The position numbers were made by a program, and so were the translations under genes. Positions 34,706 to 46,316 of a stretch of 64,000 bases of DNA are shown here, one piece after another (positions within the stretch are counted from its first letter, which is position 1; every line of letters begins with the position of its first letter). The stretch comes from Tetradesmus obliquus (taxonomy: Eukaryota > Chlorophyta > Chlorophyceae > Sphaeropleales > Scenedesmaceae), in NCBI GenBank assembly GCA_030272155.1, contig CP126195.1, forward strand, positions 62,001-126,000, given 5' to 3'. The notes under the pieces are model-generated. The model was given only the letters and a program-made list of their open reading frames with translations. It did not search any database and had not been told where the DNA came from.

Positions 34706-37700
34706 TCAGGGCCAGCTGAACGGCAGCTGCTCGCCCTCAGCTCTGACGGCTGCCATGCGACTGTCGTCGATAGGATGGATGGTCACTTTCTTAGTAAACG
34801 GCACCACAGCCACGCCCGTCACGGCAAACTCGTCTCCGCCAGTTGTGGCGTTGGCTTGGATGGTGACGCTCACGACACACCTGGGGTGCGCGCTGACCTG
34901 CAGCGACAGCGCAGCGGCGGGCAGAGGGGCAAGCGCCGCAATGTGAGTGAGAGTTGTTGACGCAAGAGCAATATGCATCTGCAGGCAAGGAGCCGGCCGC
35001 ATGAAGCATCATGACTTATGGTCGCCTGGTGCAGGCACACTTGTCAACGTGGATCAGGGCAGGCGGTGCAGCAGCAGGATGTAGGTGCAGCGGAGGATGC
35101 CGGTACACCCTGTGGCGAGGCATTGGCTGTGGCATAGCGTGGCCTTCGGTTGCTGCTGCTGCTGCTTTGTTGTGACTAGTCGTGCGCGAAGATGCTGCAC
35201 TAGGGCATGACCACGCAAAGCTGATGTGTTGTGTTGACGCAAGCGTCTTGTACATTGCCTGTGTTGGTTACGTTGACGCATTGTAAGCATGCAATGCAGC
35301 AGCATCATGCCGCGCTTACCTCAGTGGCTGCCATGCCTGTGTTTGTTGTTTTGCGCCACTCTATCTGCACCGGCTTGCAGCGGCAGCCGCTCACACAAGC
35401 CACGGTGGCAACCGCCATGGTCTCAGCAGGATTGGTGGTGCCTTGGAAGTATGTCACCGCCAGGTATCTGCGGTCAAACTGTTGCAGGGCAGCCCTGCTC
35501 CTGTCCCTTGCACTGCTGTCAATGGTCGCTTCAGCGCTGTCGATGGTCCACACAGTGCTGTCAATGGTCCCTGCAGTGCTGTCCATGGTCCCCGCAGTGC
35601 TGTCACTGCCCTCTGCGGCTGCGTTGCCAGCTCCTGCCGCTAGGCTGGTGTCCACGCTGATGCTCAGTGCTGCGCCGCTGCCCTTCATGAGGTAGCCACG
35701 CATGTGGCAGTTCTCGTGCGGGCAGGGTTGGTGAAAGGGAGAGGTCCCCCAGCGGCAGCTGCCCCTGCCAGTACAAGACGCAACGGGCTTGAAGCTGCTG
35801 CTCTCTCTGCACCAGGTGTCTGCGTCCTGCTGCGCAGCTACAGGGCTGACTGGCAGAGGCAGGCCGCTGCCATCAGCTGCTGCTGCTGCGCCAAGTGCAC
35901 CAGGCGCGTCAGCGCCACTCGCCATGACAGCAGCCAGGCTCTGCCGCACCGTGTAGGCCATGATTTCGCCAAACATCTTGAAGCCATCTGCTGTGGGGTG
36001 CACAGTGTCTACGATGATGGTCTCTCGTGTCCCGCCCAGCAGCTGCTTTGAAACCGCGTTGTTGTACATGACGCCGTACAGGCTGTCGCGCAGTGAGGCC
36101 GTGGGGGCGCCGTAGCGCCGTGCAACCATGGTGTGCATCTCCTCTCCTGCGATGACATGCAAAGGCAACAGCCGTGAAACAGATGCATGCAGCTGCAAGC
36201 AACAAAGCTGGCGGTCATGCCCAGTATTGTGCACTACACGTACAGGTATGAGCCCACCTATTGTTTCAAATGCAAACGGGGGGGCACATTGCACATCAAC
36301 TGTCACACATGCCCGGCACGCAGGGTATGGTGCAGCTGCTGGGGGCGCCCCAGGCATCTTACCAGTGCTTGCAAATGCGTTTGGCGCTTCAAATGCCACA
36401 CGGCCCTGCTGAAATATGGGGGAGGTGTTAAAGCTGAACGCTGCCACGCTCATGAGCGCTGTGCGGGGTGCCCTGCGCAGCACCCTGCGGTAGAAGCTCT
36501 CATAGGCGGCAACCTGCAGCACAGCAGCAGTGTACAGCAGCAGCAGGTGAATACCCCAGCCTCAACCACATCCAGCTGAATGCGGCAGCGCTCAAGCAAA
36601 CAGCCCCCGTACTCAGCGGATGAGATATCATGCTGGCGGCTGACCAGCAGCAGGGCAGGGCTTGGCACATCTGAGGAGCGCTCACAAATACGGTGCACAA
36701 TGCCGAGCTCGTTGCCAGTGAAGCCGCAGTGGCCTACATGCAACTGCACAGCTGCAAAGCTGCACGCTTAACCTCTTTTCACTTCTGGTCATGCACAGTC
36801 TGCTGCTCATGCTGTTGCTTTCACTGCTCACAGCTTGGCATTGCCACTGACAAACTAGACTACTGCCGGCTGCATTGCTTCATGGTGCGCCGCGCTCACC
36901 CTGACCATGGCTGTGCTGCTGCACATGGGCTGGCCGGTGGCCTCCAGGCAGCCGTTGAGGCTGTACTCCACCAGCACCAGGTCCGCATCCTGCGGCGGCA
37001 GCAGCAGCAGCAGCAGACGCTGGACCTTGCAGCACACCACGAGTTCTGGTCCATTTCATATTGGCATCTGTGTGTTTAACGCCAGGCAGCTGTGCAGGAG
37101 AGACACCAGCATCAAGGGCGCACACGTTGGCCATTTGATGCATCTTGCTGTACGCGCTGTGCTGGCAATGAGCATGCTGCTGCGCAGCATCGGGGCTGGT
37201 GGGACGCTCAGCAGGCATCCTACCTGGGGCACGTACTGGTACCAGCACGTCGCCGCCACGGTGACCTCACTGGCAGCACGCGCGGCGTTGATGGTGACAA
37301 AGTTCACGCTGGGGAAGGCAGCCTGCAGCCAGCAGCATGCGGAAAGAGGGTCACGTTGCGGCCATCATCAAAACCCTTCTTACACACACACGTCAGCAAC
37401 AACGCTGTTTATTCGTACTGCAGTAAGCTGCCAGTGCGGCATGGGCACAGTTCTTGCACAGGGCGAGGTGTGCAGCTGTCTGCTCGACTGGTGCAGCTGG
37501 CTGGTCATGGTGCCTACAATCGTGCCCATTAACCTTGCACCTGTCACTGCAGAAGTCACCTGGCATGTTTAAACCCCTGGAAAGCACTTGTTATGCGGTC
37601 AAACATGCAGCTGGCAGCGGCTCGCACCTTCATCCAGCCCACCATGGGCTCCACCCAGCTGCCCTCCATTGAGCGCTTCCACGCCTCCGGCTTATCGATG

Positions 37701-38095
37701 TAGCCGGCTGTCAGTGACCCCCCAAACGCCACAACCGTCACAGTTGCACCCGGCGTGGCGAGCTTGCGTGCCAACACGTGCCAGTTGCGCAGCGCGTCTG
37801 CATCAAGACCTTTGTAGCCCAGCGCCAGCACGGGGCGGGGAGTGTTGAAGGGCACTGCCCGCATCCTCAGCAGCGCCTGCTGCATGTCCTCAGCTGAGGG
37901 CTCCACCTGCTGCAGCTGCCTGGCGGGAACCTTGGTCTGTACGCCCAGCACATGGTATGCAGATCGCTGACTATGGTTTCCCGTTGGTGTGTTTGCTGCT
38001 GTACCTGCTGCTGCTGTAGCTGCTACTGCTTCTGCTGCTGCGAACATGAAGAGGTGTGGTGCCAACACCATCACCAACACGCCTATTCTCAACAT
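34706..38095 (-). CDS. Secreted SGNH hydrolase, array copy 5
   Basis: A 608-residue protein from exons 38095-37628, 37322-37224, 36989-36900, 36513-36363, 36146-35320 and 34897-34706, in phase. Signal peptide MLRIGVLVMVLAPHLFMF plus AAAEAVAA. Blocks: VAFGGSLTAG, NAARAASE, DADLVLVEYSLNG, DTVHPTADGF. It is nearly identical to copy 4 from mid exon 5 and through intron 5. Intron 4 (36147-36362) is 216 bp, has no in-frame stop and keeps frame, so a retained-intron form 72 residues longer is possible. The same secreted esterase role as the other copies is inferred. Confidence 0.88.
35037..35885. repeat. Near-identical tract, copy 5 member (pair 29976-30826)
   Basis: See the copy 4 member; the offset between the two is a constant of about 5061 bp across the tract. 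Confidence 0.85.
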
Positions 38096-39189
38096 GTTTT
38101 ATGTATATTTTGCAGCTTATATTTTGGATGCCACGCCGCGCCGCTGCAAATTTTTGCGGAAGGCGCGAAAACTATTGTGCTGCCACGTGGTGAACTCTGG
38201 CGCAGAAGCGGTTGAACGGAAAGCTTTGAATATAAGTTATGCAGCGTTTTAGTTGTCTTAAGTTGATTCAGCAGCGCAAAGAGATCGTCGCACAGTCGCA
38301 GCAATCAGTTGGAGCCCTAAATTGTTGGCTCAAAAGGCCAAGTTGCGCTGCTACACGAGCCTTTTAGATTAAAAATTAACATGTGAATGCACGTGGTTCT
38401 GGTTGCGGTGCGCTTAAGTGCCGGCAATTCCCGCGTGCGTCAGGAGAGCGTAACAATATGGCCAGCGACAATAGCTGTTAAATGCGCAGACACAACTTAG
38501 ATGTTTACTATTTTTTAAGTTAGTTGAAATTGTTTTTTACAGTATGATCCTTGAGGAACTTGGCACTCACGTAACCGGTGCTTCAAACAAGCTCCCTTTA
38601 CCACAGCAACAGCTAGCACTACGTCAAACGGGCGAATGCGTGATCGGTGAACGAGAATTGACTGGTGGTGAACGGCCGTTTTTCATAGTGTAGCACACTG
38701 CAGGCTGCACTGCTGGCTGAGGCGGACCACATGTACAGCAACAGCACACTGGCTGAGGCTATGCAGGCGCAGGGCATGTACAAGGCAGTTGATTGCTGGC
38801 AGCAAGGTTGACTGCAGCCTGTGAAGCGCGCGGTACAAGCAATGAAGCAGCTGATGATCAGCTGCTGTCTACAACTGTGAAGATGCATGAGAACAGCTGA
38901 CGGCTACAGCACCTGATGGTGGACCACCACAAAAGCCATATGATGGTCAACTATCACGACAACCAGCGTATCGCACCAACGACCAACAACCGCGCTGCAG
39001 GTTGCAGCATGTGCATGCTGCATGCGGCACATGTGTGGCCGTTTATAAAAACCCCATCAACAAACAGTGCTAGTGCAGGCATGTGCATGACTCATGAGCA
39101 GTAGTGCAGGCACGTGCATGACATTATCAGACGCACACGCCCGACAGCAGCTGCGCACCACGTGAGGAACTACTGATGAAACAGCTTTA

Positions 39190-39535
39190 CCATTTACATT
39201 TTTGTCCTGAGAGCTGGGCACTCACGTAACTGTGATTTGAAACGGCCCGCCCGACCACAGCAACAACACACTGGCTACGGCTGATCACAGTGAACAGCAC
39301 ACTGGCTGAGGCTGTGCAGCATGTGCAAGGCAGTTTACTGCTGGCAGCACGGTTGACGGCAGCCTGTAAAGCGCGCACCACAGGCGACGCAGCAGTAACA
39401 GCTGCTGTCACGAACTGTGCAGGTACATGAGCACAGCTGACGGCGACAGCACATGATAGTGCAAGATCACGAGATAAGCGATTCACACCAACATCTGTGC
39501 TGCAGGTTGCAGCATGTGCAAGCTGCATGTGGCAC
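39190..39535. repeat. Third, diverged copy of the SGNH copy 4/5 upstream block
   Basis: Matches 33690-34130 and 38560-39030 in order (GGCACTCACGTAAC, then CAGCACACTGGCTGAGGCT, then GCAGGTTGCAGCATGTGCA), but no SGNH gene lies downstream of it. Confidence 0.8.
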
Positions 39536-39669
39536 ATCTGCCTGATGCCACACCGACACCATGGCCATGGCAGCTTCATTTCGATGCGTATACAACAGCA
39601 GAACGCGCATGCAGACAGCACCGTACCAGCCAGACCATGCAGCCATCAGCATTTGCTTTGACGCACAAG

Positions 39670-39674
39670 TTACA
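39670..39674 (-). terminator. Candidate TGTAA polyadenylation signal of the RCC1 gene
   Basis: TGTAA on the minus strand about 140 bases after the RCC1 gene stop. Confidence 0.45.
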
Positions 39675-39812
39675 CATCTGCATGCTGTTGTACAGCAGCT
39701 CGGGCCCAACCCTCCAGCATGTGGCCAGCACTGGCTGGCAGGGCCTGCAGGGCACCAGCCCCAGCCCCCCGGCCCCTGCAATACTAGCGGTACTAGGTAG
39801 TACCCTGCGCCA

Positions 39813-42305
39813 TCAGCTGAGGTGAGTGTTGTAGTGGATGTACTCCCGCCCAGGGTGGCTGTTGGCGCAGCGCGCAGCCGCATCGCCCAACCCCACATCA
39901 TACACCCCACCAGGGGGGCTGGTGCCGGTGATGGCCTCAAGCCCCGCCAGGGCACGCTCGCTGTTGCTGCGGCTGGCGCCGCCGCCCCGCCCGCTGCTGC
40001 TGCCAGTGGGCGACTCGCCGCCCAGCAGCAGGCCCTCGTCCGGCGACATGCCCTCCTGCGGCGGCAGCAGCAGCAGCAGCAGCAGCAGGAGGAGGAGTAG
40101 CGGCAGCAAATGTTGATAGGTGCAGCGAGTTGCCGGTTGAAGCGGCACCTCACGATGGTTGTGGCTTGAGCAATGTCCACAACCCGGTACCGCCTGCTGA
40201 ATGGGCACCATGTACCAAACACGAAAGGGCATCACTCGCTGCCCCAGCACCGTCGACAGCAGCTGGGTGAACCTCGCCAGATGCAGCACCACAAATGCAC
40301 TCCAAACCAAACCAGTTGTGTCTTGTTGTCACCCTCCTCCCCCAGCAGCCTCCCCCTCCCCTCACCTGCGACAGGTCACTGTCCACGCGCGTCACTGCGG
40401 GCCCCATCCTGCTGCTGCCGCCCACACCAGGGCCCACGCCCACGCCAGCACTCAGGCTGGGCAGGCTGGCGGCTGACGCAGCGCGCGACGCGTCCACGCG
40501 CCCGTGGCTGCCCGCCACAGCCGCCGCCAGCTGCGAGCTCTGCTGCCGAGTGATCTGGCCCACCAGCGGCGGCGTGCTGGCGCCACCAGACGCCGCTGCT
40601 GCTGCTGCTGCGCCGCCGCCGCCGCCGTGCATGGCCTGCTGCAAGCTGCTGGGGCTGGCGCCCGCCAGCGGCTCCCCGCTGCGTGGCGAGTTGCCGGGCT
40701 GGCTGTGCAGGTGCAGCGCCGACAGACCCTGGTAGGACCCGGAGCGCCGCATGCTGCTGCTGCTGCTGCTGCTGCCAGCGGCTTGCTGCTGCAGGACAAG
40801 CAAGCGCGGCGAGGTGGCAGGCCGCTGCTGCTGAGGCTGCTGAAGCTCATGCTGCTGCTGCTGCTGCCGTGGATCAGCCGCCGCTGCGGCAGGCACTTCA
40901 TCGTCGATGGAGGCCGACAGGTCGACTGTGGCTGCGGCCTGGTGCAGCGCGCCAAACTCATGCTGCTGCCGCGCCTGCGCTGCGGCCTCTGCATCCATGG
41001 CCGCCTGCTCACGCTGCTTGGCGGCCTCCTCCTGCTGCGCCGCCTCGTCCTCTGCTGCTGCCTCGCTGTGCAGCAGGCCCTGGCGCACAGGCGGCAACAC
41101 AGCAGCAGCAGCAGCAGCAGCAGCAGCTCAGACTCCATGAAAACAAGCAGTGTCATGTGGCAGCAGGCTTGCACTGTTCTGTTCCACAATGAAGCGCACC
41201 TGCACTGTGCTACATTTCGTTTATTTCGCACTTTTTTGTTTGAAATTGACCAAAGGGGGCTGCGCGCACCTCGTTGTGCGTGGGTATGCTGCCCTCCGCC
41301 TCCATTGCCCCGGGCTCGCTGTTGAGGGCGCTGCCCAGGTCAAAGCCCACACGGCGCTGGCTGGGTGACATGGGGGGAGGCACCGCCCGAGGGCTGACAG
41401 GGGCCTGCAGGTGTGATAATGTATAGCCGGGAGCGGCAGAGAGACACGAGAGATGTGTGATGATGGTGGGTGTGATGTAGGGTGTGATGTAGGGTGTGAT
41501 GTAGGGTGCCAGCAGGGCTGTGCAGGCGGGCTGAGCAGCAGCTGCAGACGCAACAGGTTCAGCTGCAGCAGCATGCATTTGCTGCAGCGGTCGGCACTGG
41601 GTGGAGGCGCATGCAAGATGCAGGCACAACAGCAGTGATCAAGGCTGTGCAGCTGACGACTGCTGCAGTTCCGCACTCAACCAACCATACCGCAGTACTG
41701 CTACTGATGCAAGGCCAATCGCCACGTCAGCGCGCCGCACCTGCTCGCCGGGCCGCAGCCCGCCGCCGCTGCCGCCCCACTTCTGTCGCTGCTGCTGCAG
41801 CCCCGCCAGGCCGCTGCCGCTGCCACTGCTGCCAGGCGCAGGACTGCCCACCCTCAGCCCCCCCAGCTGCGCAGCAGCAGCGGCAGCAGCAGCAGCCGCA
41901 TGCACCGCCTCAACGCCCATCCCTGGGTGGCTGCTGCTGTTGCTCACACGCAGCCCCAGGCTGGGGGAGAAGGGCAGAGCTGGCAGCTGCTCGGCTGTGC
42001 TGGCTCTGCCGGGGCTGCTGGTGCCCATGATGCTGCTGCCTGGGCTGGGCGCAAAGCTGTAGCTGCTCTGACTGCTCATGGCATGGGCCAGCGCACTGGG
42101 CTGGCTGGCGGCATTGCCTGCGCTGCCGCTGCCGCCAGCCGCAGCACTGGCGTTGTTTAATGATGAGCTTGACTTGTAAGGCTGCTGCTGCTGCTGCTGC
42201 TGCTGGTTGTTATTGGCCGCTGCTGGGGACCCGACTGCTGAGCCGCTGTTGGAGCCGTGCCGCGCATTTGACGTGGCACTGCGCGAGGCAGCGGAGCCAC
42301 CGCCA

Positions 42306-42336
<31 letters not shown>

Positions 42337-45300
42337 CAGCGTCGCCAGCTGCCACCTCTGCTGCTAGCGAGTTGAAGCTGCCTGTTGCTCCAGCGCCCCG
42401 GCTCATCTGCTGCTGCGCCTGCAGCTGCTGCAGCAGCGCCTGCTGCTGCTGCCCCCCTGCCGGCTCGCCCTGCACGCTGGCCGCCCTGCTGGGCCCCCTG
42501 CTGGTGCTGGCGGTGCTGCCCGCCCTGCTGCCCTCACGGCGCAGCGAGGCGTCGCGCACCGGCACGGCCAGGCACATCGTGTGGCGCCCGCCTGACAGCA
42601 GCAGCAGCAGTAGCAGCAATGTCGGCGGCATGTCGGCATAGCATTGCTGTGCGCCGCAGTTGGCAAGAGTGCAGGATGCTAGTACAATGCCAGGTGCCTG
42701 CGTAAAGCCGCGTGCACATCATGCTGCGCCAGAAGCAGTGCTGCCCACACCTTGGACAGCACAAGAGTACAAGCAGCGCGCACCGCTCAGCTGACACCGC
42801 CACACCAGCATTCTGCCAGCCCACTGATCGAGACAGGCGCCAGTGCCCACTGCCCTGCAGCCAGCATGCAGGCAACCAGCAGCACAACATGCCATCCCGC
42901 CGCACCTGCCGTGGCCGCCGCCACCTTCCAGCGCTCACGGCCCCCAGCAATGTTGGCGGCAGAGCGGGTTAGCAGAGCATTGCTGTGTGTCACAATTGGC
43001 AAACGTGCATGTGCCGCGCTCGCATCATGCTGCGCCCAGGGCAGTGCTGCCCACACCGTGGACGGCACAAATGTATAAAACTACAAGCAGCTCACAATGC
43101 TCAGCTGACACCGCCACACCAACATGCTGCCAGCCCGCCAGACGCCGCCGCACCTGCCGTGGCCGCCGCCACCTTCCATCGCTCATGCCCCCCAGGCAGT
43201 GCCACCTCCACTGGGCTGTAGGCGTCCCTCGCCCCGGGGCCCAGCCCCAGCCGGCCGTAGCTGGCGCGGCCCCAGATGAACATGCGCCCCGCAGACGTGA
43301 CCGCCACGCTGTGCGTGCCGCCGGCAGCAACCTGCACACACACAGCCCGAGGCAGCAGCAGCACGGCTTCAGCAGGCAGTGCCATGTGAGCGCATGCGCA
43401 GCAGCAGGTTGCCCAGCAGCAACCAAGCGAAGCAGCAACGGCGTTTGGCAGGCTGAGCAGCCATAGGGAGCGCAGCTGACGAGCACCAAGTGATACGAAC
43501 CAACTCCTTGCCCCATGAGCTGCCAGCGAGCCATGTGGGCCGCCACAGTGCCGCATGCTGCATCCCTCACACGCTGCCTGCCAGGTTGCACGTAAGCCTG
43601 TCCAGCATCACCGGGCTGCCGCTGCAGCGCAACAGATCAGATGTGAGCTGCCCTCAGGGCCAGCGCGCGTCCCACCTGCACCACGGTGTGCCCCTCCAGG
43701 CCGCGCACTTTGTGGGGCCGCAGCTTGCTGCTGCCGGTGCGGTCCGCGATGCCCAGCCGGCCATACTCGCCCCTGGGGGAGCGGAGACAGGAGCAGCAGC
43801 ACGCCGCGGAACAGCGTCGTCACCTTGCAAAGTGTGAGAAGCTGGGTGCACAGCGTGCAACATGTTTATGACAGGATCCCATCACTACAACACACCATCA
43901 GCAGCACACCATCATGCGCACACAGGACGTACCACGCCACGCTCCCCAGCACAAGGCAGCAGCCCGATCCGCACCTGCCCCACACGTAGATCTGGCCGTC
44001 CGCTGACAGCGCCATGGAGTGCCAGCCGCCTGCAGCGATGTCCGCCACTGCCACCTCCTCAAGGTCAACCACCTGGGGGCCCGGGGGGGGGGGGGGGGGG
44101 GTGTAAGCAGGCAGCAGCAAGGGCTGAACAAAGTGTGCAGACACAGTGGTGAACACAATGCACAGACATGCCTGCCGATCAGTGCAAGCGGGTGAGCAGC
44201 GCACACCCTGGCATGACAACAGATGGGCAGGCAGCTACCGGCGGCAGCAGTCAACAACACCACAACCAGCGCACTTCCACTGGCGTGGTGGAGTAGATGG
44301 TGCTGGATGCTAGGCTGCACTCACATCACAACAGCGGCATGCAGTGCCCGCCCGCCCCCCCCCCCCCCCCCCGGGCCCGCACCTCCACTGGCGTGGTGCA
44401 GTAGATGGTGCTGGATGCTAGGCTGCGGCATTCACACCACAACAACGCACCTCCACTGGCGTGGTGGAGTAAATGGTGCTGCCGTTGCCCAGCTGGCCGT
44501 AGTCGTTGGTGCCCCACGCCAGCAGGCAGCCGTCACGCGCCAGCGCCATGTTGTGGAACGCGCCACACGCGATGGCGGCGATGTTCACCGCACCGGGCAC
44601 CTGCGATGGTGGTAGCAGCAGCAGCGGTGGGGCCAAGAAGGCAGCAAGCATGGGTTGGTGCAGCTGCGGTGACGGACATGCTGACTGGCGTGTGTGCGTA
44701 CGTGTTGCAGGCCTGCCTAGGGCAGGCAGGCACCACCTGCCACTATGCAGCTGCAGCATGCATGCGTGGTTGAATGCCTGCCCAGACGCGCGGCACTGCT
44801 GATGCCTGCAGCTACCATCTCTATGGCCTGGCCCGTGGCCCTGCTGCAGCTCGCCTGCTGCTGTCCCCTCCCACTGCCCACCCCCACACACACATATGCT
44901 TTCATGCAATTCCGATCACCATGTCAGCATACACGCCCACCTTGCTGCTGCCCCCTCCCCCCTCTGTTTGGTACAGCCGCAACCGCATCACCCCACCTTG
45001 CGTGGCGCGCGCTGCAGCTCCAGTGCGAACTCGCCCCAGGGCTCGCCCCAGGTCCACACCTCGCCGCCCTCAGTGAGCACCACACTGTTCATGCCGCCAC
45101 ACGCCACCTGGGGGGGGGGGGGGGGGGATGCAGAGGGGGTGTGCAGCAGCACGGGTGTGAAAAACCAGCGGAAGCAGTGTAAGCAGCACGGTGAACACAG
45201 CGGCACGTTTGACACAGCAGCACGCAGCCAGCGTCTCGCTCTGTGAGCACCACGCTGTACATGCCGCCAAATGCGACCTAAGGGGCTGTCACGCGCAGCA

Positions 45301-46272
45301 GGCAGCACGCCGTACACGCTGCTGAATGAATGAATGAGCTACGCGTGGTGTGTTAAAACTCGCCACCCGCGTAAGTTAAGGGAGGGGGCGTGTGTGACGA
45401 TGAGGATACCCCATGCGCCTTCACACCTCCCACCATTCACGCTGCTGTAGGTGTACGTGTAGGTGTACAGGTGGGTGTCCTCAGCAACAAAATTCAGTCT
45501 TTGAAGAGGGGTGTGCGGCAGCACGGGTGTGACAAAACAGCAGAGGCAGTGTGAGCAGCACGGTGAACGCAGCAGCACACAGCCAGCGTCTCACTCCTTG
45601 AGCACCACGCTGTTCATGCCGCGGCACACGAAGTGGCAAGGGGGTGGGGAAAGGCATGTGTGACATGGGCGGGCATACCTTGACGCAATAGGGTGACTAT
45701 GGACATGGCCGCGGCAGCACAGATATGCACCAGCGCCCACCTACCAGTCACACCGCATCAGCGCAACCACCCGCTCCCCAAGCCACACCCACATGCCCGC
45801 ACACCCCCGGCCCCTCTTCCGGCCACCCCCTCCGCCCGCACCTGCTTCACCACCAGCCCGGGCATGCAATGACAGATTTTCGACATTATTTCTAATTTTA
45901 AAAATTTTGTTGTCCAGGAGACCCACCTGCTTCACCACCAGCCCCGGCATGCAGGCGCGCGGCACCAGGATGTCACGCGCAGCAGGCAGCACACCATACA
46001 CGCTGCTGTAGGTGTACGCGTCACCATTGGTGCCGCCATTCGGGTAGCTGTCAGCATCCGCGTCGCTGCGCACGAGGCTGCGCCGGCCATTTGTTATGAC
46101 GTCAGCGCCCTTGGCCACTGCTGCTGCAGCCGCCGCCAGCAGGCTCTGCGTGCCGCCTTGGCTGCTGTTTGCTGCTGCTGCCTTTTCAGCTGCTGCCTGC
46201 GCTGCTGCTGCCTGGGTGCCTGGCTGTGGCTGCTCATCAGGTGCCACCAAGCCGCACTGCTGGTACTCATTG

Positions 46273-46316
<44 letters not shown>

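Larger units (their letters stand above)
34262..39135. repeat. Second unit of the ~5-kb tandem duplication (SGNH copy 5)
   Basis: Holds SGNH copy 5 with flanks matching 29255-34262 throughout. Confidence 0.75.
38096..39812. other. Spacer upstream of SGNH copy 5 and downstream of the RCC1 gene
   Basis: Holds the copy 5 promoter side, a second copy (38530-39060) and a third diverged copy (39190-39535) of the flank block, and the 3' flank of the RCC1 gene. No gene is seen. Confidence 0.65.
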
